A stretch of 13,457 nt of DNA from JABFRJ01 sp031409695 (GCA_031409695.1 JANNXS010000234.1:1-13457); one strand, 5' to 3'. Shown: positions 1 to 8,988, numbered from the stretch's first letter. Program-made: numbers and translations. Notes: generated by a model not told the origin, from the sequence alone.

Positions 1-1
1 G

Positions 2-121
2 TGGCCAGCAAAGACGCGCGATGCGTCAGGCTCCATAAGTGATGTAGCGGGCGTCTTGATGGATGCCTTCGAAAAGTCGCTGTTCGGCCGTGGTTTTGGG
101 TGCGTCTGCAAACGTTATTAA
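2..121 (+). CDS. Possible 3' end of an unrecognised upstream gene
   Basis: One plus-strand frame is open from the left edge to a TAA at 119-121, giving about 39 residues ending in GFGCVCKRY. I do not recognise it. The other two plus frames stop at about 38-42. About 59% of its third positions are G or C, which is only moderate for this genome, so the open frame may be chance. If real, it would end about 10 bases before the DUF4170 start, within that gene's ribosome binding site region. In related genomes the neighbour here is often a CysQ/inositol-monophosphatase-type gene, but nothing in these residues shows that. Confidence 0.2.
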   Translation, partial: WPAKTRDASGSISDVAGVLMDAFEKSLFGRGFGCVCKRY

Positions 122-131
122 GAGGCATGCC

Positions 132-380
132 ATGGCCAGCAAGACACCGACTGAACACACCTCGAAGCAGCTGCTTCACCTCGTGTTTGGCGGCGAACTC
201 ACGCACCTCGACAAAGTGGAGTTCGCCGATTTGGCAAAGCTCGACATCGTTGGCATTTATCCAAATTATGCCGAGGCGCATAAGGCGTGGAAAGCAAGTG
301 CGCAGCGAACGGTCGATAACGCGCACATGCGCTATTTCATTGTGCATATGCACCGACTGATGGAGCCCGAACTTCTTTAG
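132..380 (+). CDS. DUF4170 family small protein
   Basis: This is an 82-residue protein of a small conserved alphaproteobacterial family of unknown function. The segments LLHLVFGGELT, LDIVGIYPNY, AHKAWK, and TVDNAHMRYFIVHMHRL form the core of the DUF4170 domain, which fills nearly the whole protein. The start at 132 is preferred over an in-frame ATG at 63 because AAGAGG at 120-125 lies six bases upstream and because the added 23 residues of the longer form are not family-like. There is no signal peptide or membrane segment, so it is probably cytoplasmic. From memory of related genomes, this family sits in the Kdo/lipid A neighbourhood (waaA, lpxK, msbA), and here the next large gene is an MsbA-type exporter, which fits. 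The biochemical role is unknown. The family call is firm. Confidence 0.85.
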   Translation: MASKTPTEHTSKQLLHLVFGGELTHLDKVEFADLAKLDIVGIYPNYAEAHKAWKASAQRTVDNAHMRYFIVHMHRLMEPELL

Positions 381-627
381 GCATGAGTTTGATCAATCGG
401 GCCAAGCAAAGACGTCGCAAGCCCTGGACAACTGTTGCCATCCTGCATGGGTCGCGAGAGCAGCTGGCACCCCGGGCGTTGGCAAACCGGCCGAATTGGA
501 CCAAAGAGGCAGACCGCGTGCGGTAATCGTTGGGGGGAATGCAGCAGTCTTGGCCGACCAGACCAAAAAGCTCGATGTCAAAGCGGGCGCCAAACTCGTG
601 CTTGATGAACGCGCGAAAGGCACACTC
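381..627 (+). other. Spacer before the ABC exporter, with weak ORFs
   Basis: The 247 bases between the DUF4170 stop and the preferred exporter start hold no convincing gene. An ATG at 383 opens a 47-codon frame to TAA at 524-526 (beginning MSLINRAKQRRRKPW), with only a weak purine run before it and no family I recognise. The exporter frame itself is open from a TTG at 496, so an N-terminal extension of 44 residues is formally possible. I see no clear promoter or terminator hairpin. Confidence 0.35.
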
Positions 628-2373
628 ATGCGGATGGTGCATGATTGGGTCCTGCCACGGCGGCGCGCAATCTCTCTGTCGATGTTGGTGGCCGTCGGGC
701 TTGCCGCGGCGACGGCTGGATATCCCGCCATCATTCGCTTGGCATTCGACACGCTCGGCGCTGGAAAATATGAGTTCATGGGTCGCGTGTTGTTGGCCAT
801 CATGGCCATCACTGTCCTGCGGGCGGCATTCCTCTACGTGCATCAGATCGTCTCTAGCGCGATCGTGATGGAGCTGACGGCCGACCTTCAGCAACGCACC
901 TTTCGCCACCTCGTCAACGCGGACTATGCCCAACTCGTCAATGATCGCACGGGCCAGTTTGTCTCGCGCCTGACCAATGACATCAACTACATTCAAGCGG
1001 CAGCCCAACATGCCCTCAATTCTGTGATGCGCGATCTCATCACGGCTCTGGGGCTGGTGTGCTATATGTTTTACATCGACCCCGTACTCTCGCTGATTGT
1101 GATTTTGATCTACCCGCTGGCCGCCATTCCGATCCTCACCATCGGTCGGCGTCTGCGAAAAACCGCCAAGCGGACACAACACGAGCTCGGCGACATGACT
1201 TCGCTGTTGACCGAAAAACTCGCCGGCGCCCGCCTCATCAAGACCTTCCGACTTGAGAACTACGCCGCCGACCGCTTGGACCAGAGCTTTCGACAAGTGC
1301 TGGCATTGCGGCTGAAGGCGGTCCGCCAGCGGGCACGGCTCGGGCCGATGCTGGAGGCACTCGCAGGCGTCGCCATTGCGGGTGTGATTTGGCTTGCGTC
1401 GTGGCGTATTTCGACCGGGATATCGTCCGTTGGCGACTTCATGTCATTTGTAACTTGTCTGCTACTCGCGGCCAACAACATCCGCTCCATGTCAAACCTC
1501 TCGAACTCCTTGCAAGAGGGGATTGCCGGCGCGGATCGTCTGTACGAAGTGCTCGATCAGAAGCCATCTGTCGTCGATCGTCCGAACGCACAGCCTTTGG
1601 TCGTCACTGATGGCAAGATAACGTTCGACCAAGTCGAATTTGCCTACACGGATCTGACGTCCGAACCCGCGCTCCGGGGAATTTCGCTGGTTGTGCCTGG
1701 GGGTAAGACAGCCGCTCTCGTTGGGCGTTCCGGTTCAGGTAAGTCGACACTTCTCAATCTCGTGCCACGCTTGTTTGATGTGAAATCCGGCACGATCACG
1801 ATTGATGGGCAGGACATTCGCGACGTCACCGTGGCGTCGCTGCGGGATCAGATCGCCATTGTGAGCCAGGACATCACACTGTTCGATGATACCATCCGCG
1901 CCAATATTGCACTCGGCCGCCTGGCAGCCACAGACGACGACATCGTAGCCGCGGCCAAAGCTGCCGCCGCGCATGACTTCATCATGGCGCAACCGCAGGG
2001 CTATCACACGATGATTGGCGACGGTGGTGGACGTCTGTCCGGCGGCCAGCGCCAGCGTCTTGCCCTTGCCCGCGCCATTCTGAAAGACGCGCCTATATTG
2101 TTGCTGGATGAAGCGACCAGTGCCCTCGACACCGAGAGCGAGCGCCTTGTTCAGGAGGCTTTGCTGCGCTTCACGCGGAACCGCACGACGCTTGTCATAG
2201 CTCATCGTCTCTCGACGGTGCAGCGCGCGGATATTATCACCGTGCTGGAAGACGGCGAAGTGGTCGAGGTGGGCAACCACCACGAGCTGCTCGGCAAAGA
2301 TGGCGAATATGCAAAACTCTGCCGCTCGCAATTGCTGATCCAGGCCGAAGCGCCGAGCGCGTCGATCAATTGA
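628..2373 (+). CDS. msbA: MsbA-like ABC exporter (lipid A flippase candidate)
   Basis: This is a half-size ABC exporter, with an N-terminal six-helix transmembrane domain fused to an ATPase, acting as an inner-membrane homodimer. In the 581-residue form the transmembrane domain covers about residues 10-310. The ATPase has Walker A GRSGSGKST at 366-374, the Q-loop in VSQDITLFDDTI, signature LSGGQ at 470-474, Walker B ILLLDEATSALD (D494, E495) and the H-loop histidine at 526, so it should hydrolyse ATP. Length matches MsbA (about 580). I chose ATG 628 because GAAAGG (615-620) lies seven bases upstream. The frame stays open to TTG 496 without a good binding site. The substrate is inferred: sequence type plus the DUF4170 neighbour suggest lipid A-core export, but other lipid or drug exporters of this family look similar. 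Unlike many relatives, no waaA or lpxK follows. Confidence 0.8.
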   Translation: MRMVHDWVLPRRRAISLSMLVAVGLAAATAGYPAIIRLAFDTLGAGKYEFMGRVLLAIMAITVLRAAFLYVHQIVSSAIVMELTADLQQRTFRHLVNADYAQLVNDRTGQFVSRLTNDINYIQAAAQHALNSVMRDLITALGLVCYMFYIDPVLSLIVILIYPLAAIPILTIGRRLRKTAKRTQHELGDMTSLLTEKLAGARLIKTFRLENYAADRLDQSFRQVLALRLKAVRQRARLGPMLEALAGVAIAGVIWLASWRISTGISSVGDFMSFVTCLLLAANNIRSMSNLSNSLQEGIAGADRLYEVLDQKPSVVDRPNAQPLVVTDGKITFDQVEFAYTDLTSEPALRGISLVVPGGKTAALVGRSGSGKSTLLNLVPRLFDVKSGTITIDGQDIRDVTVASLRDQIAIVSQDITLFDDTIRANIALGRLAATDDDIVAAAKAAAAHDFIMAQPQGYHTMIGDGGGRLSGGQRQRLALARAILKDAPILLLDEATSALDTESERLVQEALLRFTRNRTTLVIAHRLSTVQRADIITVLEDGEVVEVGNHHELLGKDGEYAKLCRSQLLIQAEAPSASIN

Positions 2374-2493
2374 CAGCTATGGCCTGTAGGGTACGGGCAT
2401 GGTTTCCTGTCTCATCGGACCTGCGCCTGTGATATCGACCGTATGGGCTCATCGCCGCGGGCGAACCGCGCGAACCCTAGGGAGTTGGGCCGC

Positions 2494-4218
2494 ATGTCCG
2501 ATCAACCAAAGATTCGTGACGCAGCTACTTTTGATGCACGCAAGATGCCGTGGCTGGCGCATTACCCGTCCGGCGTTGATTGGAGCATGACGCTTCAACC
2601 GTCATCGATTCCGGCCATGTTCGATCGGGCCGTTGCCAAGTGGGCGCCTAAGCCTTGCACAAACTTCCTCGGTAAAGTGCTGACCTATGCCGAGATCGGC
2701 TACCAGGTGGAAAAGGCTGCAGCCGGGCTCGCACGCATCGGTGTCGTCAAGGGCATGCGCGTCGGGCTGTTGCTGCCGAATTCGCCGACCTACATCGTGT
2801 ATCACTACGCCGTGCTCAAACTTGGTGCGATCGTCGTTAACTTCAATCCACTCTACTCCCAGACGGAGTTGGCTGATCAGGTGCACGACAGCGGCACTGA
2901 GGTAATGGTCACGCTCGACCTGAAGCAGCTGTTTGACAAGGTTGAGACGTTGATCGCCGAAGGCCACCTGCCGCGGGCCATCATTGCCTCGTTCACCGTG
3001 CTTTTGCCAACCGCCAAGTCTGTGCTGTTCCGGCTTGTGAAAGGTCGCGATCTCGCCTCACCCTTGCGGTCGAAGGTGGCTGACAAACTGGTGCTGGAAG
3101 CGAGGCTGCTTGAGGGTGATGCATCGTACACGGCAGCTAGCATCGATCCGGTGACAGATGTTGCGTGCCTGCAGTACACGGGCGGCACAACAGGGGTGCC
3201 GAAGGGCGCCATGCTCACCCACGCCAACATCACATGCAATGTGCAGCAATCGACGGCGTGGTCACGCGCGCTGTTGAAGCCGGGCGAGGAGCGAGCTTTG
3301 GCCGTGTTGCCGTTCTTCCACGTGTTCGCCATGACGGGGATTATGCACTTCGGCCTGTCTGACGGCGCCGAGTTGATCATTCTGCCGCGCTTCGTGCTCG
3401 ACGACACGATTCAGCTGATTGCCAAGGAAAAGCCGACGGTGATGCCGGGCGTCCCGACACTCTTTGGCGCCATCGCCAACCACAAAAATGCCAAGTCGTT
3501 AGATCTTAAATCGCTGAAGGTTTGCCTGTCGGGTGGTGCACCACTCCCAATCGAAGTGAAACAGGATTTTGAGACCATCACCGGCGCCAAACTGGTCGAG
3601 GCTTACGGCCTCTCTGAGACGTCGCCGGGCGCCACCTGCAATCCCCTCGACGGTCGCGCCAAATCAGGCTCGATCGGCTTGCCACTGCCGGGCACAATGA
3701 TTTCGATCCGCGATGCAGCCCATCCCGAACGCGAGATGCCGGCGGGGCAACCGGGCGAGATCTGCATCGCCGGGCCACAGGTGATGGCTGGCTATTGGAA
3801 CCGCCCCGAGGAAACGGCGCAATCGTTCATCGGCGTTTTCCTGCGTACCGGCGATATTGGCTACATGGACCCCCAGGGTTTCGTCACCATTGTCGATCGC
3901 CTGAAGGACATGATCATTTGCTCAGGCTTCAAGGTCTATCCGCGCAACATCGAGGAAAAGATCTATCAACATCCGGCCGTCGAAGAAGTGACGGTTATCG
4001 GCATCAAGGACAGCTATCGGGGCGAAGCGCCAAAGGCGTTCGTGAAGCTCAAGGTTGGCCAGTCGGCCACGCCCGAGGATTTACGTGCCTTCCTGGAACC
4101 GAAGCTGTCCAAAATCGAGATGCCGGCGGCCATCGAGATCCGCGATAGTCTGCCAAAGTCGATGATCGGCAAGCTATCGAAGAAGGAGCTAAAGGCGGAA
4201 GAGACGAACACCGGCTGA
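2494..4218 (+). CDS. Dicarboxylate/long-chain fatty-acyl-CoA ligase
   Basis: This 574-residue enzyme of the ANL superfamily activates a carboxylic acid with ATP to an acyl-adenylate and then forms the acyl-CoA. Visible motifs are the phosphate-binding loop YTGGTTGVPKGAMLTH from residue 228, AYGLSETSP from 370, RTGDIGY from 451, the hinge DRLKDMIICSGFKVYPRNIEE region from 468, and the C-terminal catalytic lysine K560 in SMIGKLSKKEL. The N-terminus (PWLAHYPSGVDW) resembles PimA-type dicarboxylate-CoA ligases and FadD-like enzymes of alphaproteobacteria. The exact substrate cannot be read from sequence. ATG 2494 has TAGGGAG (2478-2484) nine bases upstream, and an in-frame ATG at 2443 lacks one. 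It lies 120 bases after the exporter. A TTGACA at 2370-2375 overlaps the exporter stop, but I find no good matching -10 box. The gene converges on the carboxylase gene. Confidence 0.88.
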   Translation: MSDQPKIRDAATFDARKMPWLAHYPSGVDWSMTLQPSSIPAMFDRAVAKWAPKPCTNFLGKVLTYAEIGYQVEKAAAGLARIGVVKGMRVGLLLPNSPTYIVYHYAVLKLGAIVVNFNPLYSQTELADQVHDSGTEVMVTLDLKQLFDKVETLIAEGHLPRAIIASFTVLLPTAKSVLFRLVKGRDLASPLRSKVADKLVLEARLLEGDASYTAASIDPVTDVACLQYTGGTTGVPKGAMLTHANITCNVQQSTAWSRALLKPGEERALAVLPFFHVFAMTGIMHFGLSDGAELIILPRFVLDDTIQLIAKEKPTVMPGVPTLFGAIANHKNAKSLDLKSLKVCLSGGAPLPIEVKQDFETITGAKLVEAYGLSETSPGATCNPLDGRAKSGSIGLPLPGTMISIRDAAHPEREMPAGQPGEICIAGPQVMAGYWNRPEETAQSFIGVFLRTGDIGYMDPQGFVTIVDRLKDMIICSGFKVYPRNIEEKIYQHPAVEEVTVIGIKDSYRGEAPKAFVKLKVGQSATPEDLRAFLEPKLSKIEMPAAIEIRDSLPKSMIGKLSKKELKAEETNTG

Positions 4219-4261
4219 GCCGCGCCAGCCGCTGTGCAGGATGCCTTGCACCACGAGTGCG

Positions 4262-4284
4262 GCGACCGATGTCGGACATGTCGC
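4262..4284. terminator. Hairpin between convergent genes
   Basis: The 69-base gap between the convergent stops contains GCGAC and GTCGC arms enclosing ATGTCGGACAT, giving a stem of about nine pairs with a two-base bulge and a three-base loop. No T-tract follows on either strand, so this is not a classic intrinsic terminator. Position alone suggests it could help end both transcripts. Confidence 0.3.
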
Positions 4285-4287
4285 TGC

Positions 4288-5895
4288 TCACATGCGGAAC
4301 ACGCCGAATTTTGTTTCCTCGATCGGCGCATTCAAGCAGGCCGAGAAGGCAAGGCCAAGCACGCGTCGTGTCTCGCGCGGGGTGATGATGCCGTCGTCCC
4401 ACAGGCGAGCGGTGGCGAAATAGGGGTGGCCCTCGCGCTCGAATTGTTCAAGCAGCGGTTGCTTGAAGGCGGCTTCCTCATCCGCGCTCCAGGTTTTCCC
4501 GTCGGCCTCGATATTGTCGCGCCGCACCGTTGCGAGCACTGAGGCTGCCTGTGGCCCGCCCATGACGGAAATGCGCGCATTCGGCCACGTGAACAGGAAG
4601 CGCGCACCATAGGCTCGACCGCACATGGCATAGTTGCCGGCGCCGTAGCTGCCGCCTGTAATCACGGTGATCTTCGGCACATTGGCGCAGGCAACCGCCA
4701 TCACCATCTTGGCGCCGTTGCGCGCGATGCCACCGGCTTCGGCTTCGCGACCGACCATGAAGCCCGTGATGTTTTGCAGGAACAACAACGGGATCTTGCG
4801 CTGACAGGCCAACTCAACAAAGTGCGCGGCCTTCTGTGCCGTCTCAGAATAGAGGATACCGTTGTTGGCAAGGATTGCGACTGGCAGGCCCTCAATGTGT
4901 GCGAAACCAGTGATCAACGTGGTCGCGTAGTTGGCCTTGAACTCATCCATTTCGGACCCGTCAACGATGCGCGCAATCACTTCGCGCGCGTCGTATTGGG
5001 TCATCAGCGAGGTCGGTAGGCAACCATCGATTTCATCGGCATCATAGTGGGGCCGGCGCGGCTCGCGTGTGACGACACCCATCGGCTTTTGCGTGTTCAG
5101 GTTGGCAACGATGTTGCGCGCGATTTCCAAGGCGTGGCGATCGTTCAACGCATAGTGGTCGGCAACGCCCGAGAGCCGCGTGTGGACGTCCGCACCGCCG
5201 AGATCTTCAGCCGACACCGTTTCGCCCGTGGCCGCCTTCACCAGTGGCGGGCCGCCAAGAAAGATCGTGCCCTGCTTACGCACGATAATGCTCTCATCTG
5301 ACATGGCTGGCACATAGGCGCCGCCCGCCGTACATGAGCCCATGACGACGGCAATTTGCGGAATGCCTGCGGCGCTCATACGGGCCTGATTGTAAAAGAT
5401 ACGACCGAAGTGTTCCCGATCGGGGAAGACATCGATCTGGTTTGGCAAATTGGCGCCGCCGCTATCGACGAGATAGACGCAAGGCAGGCGGTTTTCGCTC
5501 GCAATCTCCTGGGCGCGCAGATGCTTCTTCACCGTCATGGGAAAGTACGTGCCGCCCTTGATGGTGGCATCGTTGGCAACGATCACACACTCACGCCCTG
5601 ACACGCGCCCGATGCCCGTGATCAGGCCAGCGCCATGGATTTCGCCGCCGTACATGCCGTTGGCGGCCAATTGGGAAAGTTCCAGAAACGGTGACCCCGG
5701 ATCAAGCAGTGTCAGCACACGGTCGCGCGGCAGAAGTTTGCCACGGGCAAGGTGGCGCTCGCGCAATTTTTCAGGCCCGCCGACTGCGGCTTGCGCCCGC
5801 TGTGCCTGCAAATCAGCATTGACCGCCGCCATGGCCGCGGCGTTGGCTTTATAGGTGGCCGTTTCCGGCGAGACGGCGGATTTGATTTTAGGCAT
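4288..5895 (-). CDS. mccB: Methylcrotonoyl-CoA carboxylase beta subunit (carboxyltransferase)
   Basis: This 535-residue carboxyltransferase moves CO2 from carboxybiotin to 3-methylcrotonyl-CoA, the biotin-dependent step of leucine breakdown. It shows both halves of the crotonase-like carboxyltransferase fold: GSCTAGGAYVPAM at 186-198 and GGSYGAGNYAMCGRAY at 414-429, which form the oxyanion holes. DVFPDREHFGRIFYNQ and LLFLQNITGFMVG are typical of the MCC-beta/geranyl-CoA group rather than PccB. The length is that of bacterial MCC beta. The start at 5895 has AGGA five bases upstream (minus strand). An upstream in-frame ATG at 5931 adds 12 Arg-rich, non-family residues. A biotin-carrying alpha subunit must exist for function, but none lies in the window: the upstream neighbour is topA and downstream is the convergent ligase. 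Geranyl-CoA carboxylase is the main alternative. Confidence 0.9.
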   Translation of the reverse strand: MPKIKSAVSPETATYKANAAAMAAVNADLQAQRAQAAVGGPEKLRERHLARGKLLPRDRVLTLLDPGSPFLELSQLAANGMYGGEIHGAGLITGIGRVSGRECVIVANDATIKGGTYFPMTVKKHLRAQEIASENRLPCVYLVDSGGANLPNQIDVFPDREHFGRIFYNQARMSAAGIPQIAVVMGSCTAGGAYVPAMSDESIIVRKQGTIFLGGPPLVKAATGETVSAEDLGGADVHTRLSGVADHYALNDRHALEIARNIVANLNTQKPMGVVTREPRRPHYDADEIDGCLPTSLMTQYDAREVIARIVDGSEMDEFKANYATTLITGFAHIEGLPVAILANNGILYSETAQKAAHFVELACQRKIPLLFLQNITGFMVGREAEAGGIARNGAKMVMAVACANVPKITVITGGSYGAGNYAMCGRAYGARFLFTWPNARISVMGGPQAASVLATVRRDNIEADGKTWSADEEAAFKQPLLEQFEREGHPYFATARLWDDGIITPRETRRVLGLAFSACLNAPIEETKFGVFRM

Positions 5896-6027
5896 CTCGT
5901 TCCTGCGCGGACGTGACCGGACTAGCCACACCTATCGGAACGCGCGTGACGCGGGAAGCCACGGTGCGAGCCAGAATCCGGAAAGCTAGCGTGCGTCAAG
6001 CTTGGGTGCGGTGCCAGGGTATCATGC

Positions 6028-8799
6028 TCACGTGCCATCCCATGGTGGAGTGTCGTCAGACGCGGGCTTGGCTTTTCCCTTAGCCTTGACTGCAGCCTTC
6101 TTTGCGGGCGCCTTCTTTTTTGCGGCGGCCTTGGCGGCGGGCTTAGCGCCGCCGTCACCATCGGCCTTCTTCTTGGCGCCGAAACGTCCGCCCTTTTTGG
6201 CGGGTTTGCCGCCGCCTTTGGCGATGCGCTCCTGCAGAAGGATGATCGCATTGCCGACTGTCAGTTCCTTAGGGTCGGTCGATTTCGGCACGGTCGCGTT
6301 GACACCGCCATGGGAAACGTATGGGCCATATTTGCCTTCCAGCACCTCGATCTTGCCGCCAAGGTCGGGGTGTTCGCCGAGATCGACGATGATCTTTTTA
6401 GCGGCGGCGCCACGTTTGAAGCTGCCGCCGCCAGCGCGTTTTTCAGCCAACAGCGTCACGGCGCGGTTGAGGCCGATTTCGAAGACCTCCTCGGCGTTTT
6501 GCATGTTGGCGTAGGTGCCGTCGTGCAGAAGGTAGGGTCCGAAGCGACCGAAGTTGGCGATGATCGGCGTCTTCGTCTCAGGATGCAGACCCACTTCGCG
6601 CGGCAGGCGCAACAACAACAGCGCCTTTTCAAGCTCAATGGACGCGACCTCCCAGCCCTTGGGGATAGAGGCGCGCTTGGGTTTGTCCTCTTTGCTCGCG
6701 GCCTCGCCGAGTTGAACATAGGCGCCAAATCGGCCGTTCTTGAGCGTCACGTCGAGGCCCGTTTCCGGGTCTTGCCCAAGCACCTTGCCATCCAGTGCCG
6801 CGGCTTCGCCAGCTTCACCCGTGGCAGAGAGTGGACGTGAATAGCTGCACTCTGGATAGCCTTGGCAGCCGATGAATGCGCCCGAACGGGGCGACGGCTT
6901 CAGCGACAGCTGGTTCTTGCCGCACTTGGGGCACAACCGCGGATCAGTGCCATCGCCCTTGTCGGGAAACAGGTGCGGCCCAAGCGACGAGTTCAGCGCA
7001 TTCAGCACATCCGTGATGCGCAGTTCCTTGGTCTCATCGACCGATACGCGGAACTCCTTCCAGAAGCGGCGCAACATTTCACGCCAGTCCAGCTTGGCGT
7101 CTGAAATCAGATCGAGCTGTTCCTCAAGGTCGGCCGTGTAATCATACTCGACGTAGCGTTTAAAGAACGCGACCAGGAACGCCGTGACCATGCGTCCCTT
7201 GTCTTCGGGAATGAGGCGCTTCTTCTCGGTGCGGACGTATTCGCGGTCCTGCAAAGTCGACATGGTCGAGGCGAAGGTCGACGGGCGGCCGATGCCAAGC
7301 TCTTCGAGCCGCTTGACCAATGACGCTTCGGAATAGCGTGGTGGGGGCTGCGTGAAATGCTGTTCGGCGTCGATCTGTTTGTCTTTGACGTGGTCACCGG
7401 CGGACAGCGGTGGCAGGCGACGATCATCATCGTCATCGGTTGCATCGGCGAGCTTGTCTTCCTTGCCTTTGTCGATGGTTTGCACACGCGCATCGCGGCT
7501 CTCGTTGTAGACCTTGAGGAAGCCCTCAAAGTTCACAACCGTGCCCGTGGCACGCAAGCCATAGGCTTTACCATCGCGCCCTTTGGTTTCGATCTCGGCC
7601 GTCGTCTGCTCCATTTCGGCCGACGCCATCTGGCTCGCGATGGTTCGCGTCCAGATCAGGTCGTAAAGGGCGAATTGATCCTTTTCCAGGTAGCGTTTGA
7701 CGTCCTGCGGGCGGCGCGCGGGGTCTGTCGGGCGGATCGCCTCGTGGGCCTCCTGGGCGTTCTTGGCCTTGGATTTGTACTCGCGGATGAAGGGCGGCAG
7801 GTAGCGATTGGAATAGTCGGTCTGCACGACCTTGCGGATGGCCGCGATGCCCTCAGGTGTAATATCTATCCCATCGGTGCGCATGTAAGTGATCAAACCG
7901 ACGGTTTCACCGCCGATGTCGACGCCTTCATAGAGGCGCTGTGCGACGCCCATGGTCTGTTTGGCCGAGAAGTTGAGTTTTCGGCTGGCGTCCATCTGCA
8001 GGCTTGAAGTCATGAAAGGAGGGTATGGATTGCGCTTGGTCGGCTTCTTGTCGACCGAGGCAACGCGGAAGTCGCCCTTTTCGATGGCGGTCTTGATCGC
8101 GTTCGACGTGCCGGCCTCTTTGAGGCTCAGCTTGTCAAGTTTCTGGCCGCTGATCGTGGTCAGTCGGGCGTTGAACTCTTCCTTCTTCGCGGTTTCGAGC
8201 AAAGCATCAATGGTCCAATACTCATCGGACTTGAAGGTCTCGATCTCCATCTCGCGCTCGCACAAGATGCGGAGCGCCACCGACTGCACGCGACCGGCCG
8301 AGCGCGCGCCTGGAAGCTTGCGCCACAGCACCGGCGAGAGTGTGAAACCGACAAGATAATCCAGCGCGCGGCGGGCGAGGTAGGCTGAAACCAGGGGATC
8401 GTCGATCTGACGCGGATTCTTGAGGGCATCCTGCACGGATTGCTTGGTGATCGAGTTGAACGTCACGCGCTCAACGGTCATGCCCTTGGTGATCGCCTTT
8501 TTTTGTTTCAACATCTCCAGCAGATGCCAGGAAATGGCCTCGCCCTCGCGATCAGGGTCGGTTGCAAGGATAATTTTTTCGCAACCCTTGGCGGCGTCGA
8601 TGATCTCGCGCATGACCTTCTTGGAGCGCTCGTCGTCCTGGACCCAGTGCATTTCGAAGTTATTGTCGGGCTCGACGGAACCATCTTTGGACGGCAGGTC
8701 GCGCACGTGGCCGAACGAGGCCAGAACCTTGTAGGAGGCGCCAAGATATTTATTGATGGTCTTGGCTTTAGCCGGAGACTCGACAATCATCAGATTCAT
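6028..8799 (-). CDS. topA: DNA topoisomerase I (type IA)
   Basis: This 923-residue type IA topoisomerase relaxes negative supercoils by cutting one strand through a 5'-phosphotyrosine. The TOPRIM domain begins at the N-terminus (VESPAKAKTINKYLG, with E7) and carries DPDREGE at 81-87. The catalytic tyrosine is Y305 in GLITYMRTDGIDI. A four-cysteine zinc finger lies at C623, C626, C645 and C651, followed by three C-terminal GRFGxY-type repeats (GRFGAY about 689, GRFGPY about 751, GKYGPY about 822) and an Ala/Lys-rich basic tail from about 865 that probably binds DNA. An acidic DDDDD run sits near 455. The start MNLMIVESPAK at 8799 matches the family's usual beginning. The frame stays open for 48 more codons upstream but that part is not family-like, and no strong ribosome site is seen at 8799. 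The usual dprA neighbour is absent. Confidence 0.96.
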   Translation of the reverse strand: MNLMIVESPAKAKTINKYLGASYKVLASFGHVRDLPSKDGSVEPDNNFEMHWVQDDERSKKVMREIIDAAKGCEKIILATDPDREGEAISWHLLEMLKQKKAITKGMTVERVTFNSITKQSVQDALKNPRQIDDPLVSAYLARRALDYLVGFTLSPVLWRKLPGARSAGRVQSVALRILCEREMEIETFKSDEYWTIDALLETAKKEEFNARLTTISGQKLDKLSLKEAGTSNAIKTAIEKGDFRVASVDKKPTKRNPYPPFMTSSLQMDASRKLNFSAKQTMGVAQRLYEGVDIGGETVGLITYMRTDGIDITPEGIAAIRKVVQTDYSNRYLPPFIREYKSKAKNAQEAHEAIRPTDPARRPQDVKRYLEKDQFALYDLIWTRTIASQMASAEMEQTTAEIETKGRDGKAYGLRATGTVVNFEGFLKVYNESRDARVQTIDKGKEDKLADATDDDDDRRLPPLSAGDHVKDKQIDAEQHFTQPPPRYSEASLVKRLEELGIGRPSTFASTMSTLQDREYVRTEKKRLIPEDKGRMVTAFLVAFFKRYVEYDYTADLEEQLDLISDAKLDWREMLRRFWKEFRVSVDETKELRITDVLNALNSSLGPHLFPDKGDGTDPRLCPKCGKNQLSLKPSPRSGAFIGCQGYPECSYSRPLSATGEAGEAAALDGKVLGQDPETGLDVTLKNGRFGAYVQLGEAASKEDKPKRASIPKGWEVASIELEKALLLLRLPREVGLHPETKTPIIANFGRFGPYLLHDGTYANMQNAEEVFEIGLNRAVTLLAEKRAGGGSFKRGAAAKKIIVDLGEHPDLGGKIEVLEGKYGPYVSHGGVNATVPKSTDPKELTVGNAIILLQERIAKGGGKPAKKGGRFGAKKKADGDGGAKPAAKAAAKKKAPAKKAAVKAKGKAKPASDDTPPWDGT

Positions 8800-8942
8800 T
8801 ACGGGTCGTTTCGCCGAAACACGGCTGCCCCGAGAGCGATCCGCTCCCCAAGCCTCGACGTGCTCTTGCGCCTTCACGTTGCCGACTGCGTTACCGCAGC
8901 CAAGGGTCGTTGCATGTTCCCGCCATGTTCTGCTGGCGGCCA

Positions 8943-8954
8943 CCGGTTAACCGG
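8943..8954. promoter_or_regulatory. 12-bp perfect palindrome upstream of topA
   Basis: CCGGTTAACCGG is a perfect palindrome about 145 bases before the topA start codon and about 29 bases downstream of the candidate -35 box. That is near where transcription would begin, so it could be an operator. No known regulator is assigned, and a chance palindrome is possible. Confidence 0.3.
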
Positions 8955-8982
8955 CGGGATACATGGTGGAATGGCCGCCGAG

Positions 8983-8988
8983 TGTCAA
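8983..8988 (-). promoter_or_regulatory. Candidate -35 box of the topA promoter
   Basis: The minus strand reads TTGACA here, a perfect sigma-70 -35 hexamer, about 185 bases before the topA start codon. The expected -10 area (17-20 bases on) reads CATGTATCC, a poor match to TATAAT, though weak -10 boxes are common in alphaproteobacteria. The call rests mainly on the -35 box and the position. Confidence 0.3.

Noticed and set aside
63..131. Longer start for the DUF4170 protein at ATG 63
   Set aside because: The extra 23 residues are not family-like, and the ATG at 132 has a well-placed AAGAGG ribosome site.
337..1296. Minus-strand frame of 319 codons antisense to the ABC exporter
   Set aside because: It lies opposite a well-supported exporter and its translation is rich in His, Gln and Arg with no family motifs. 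Such long antisense frames are common in high-GC DNA.
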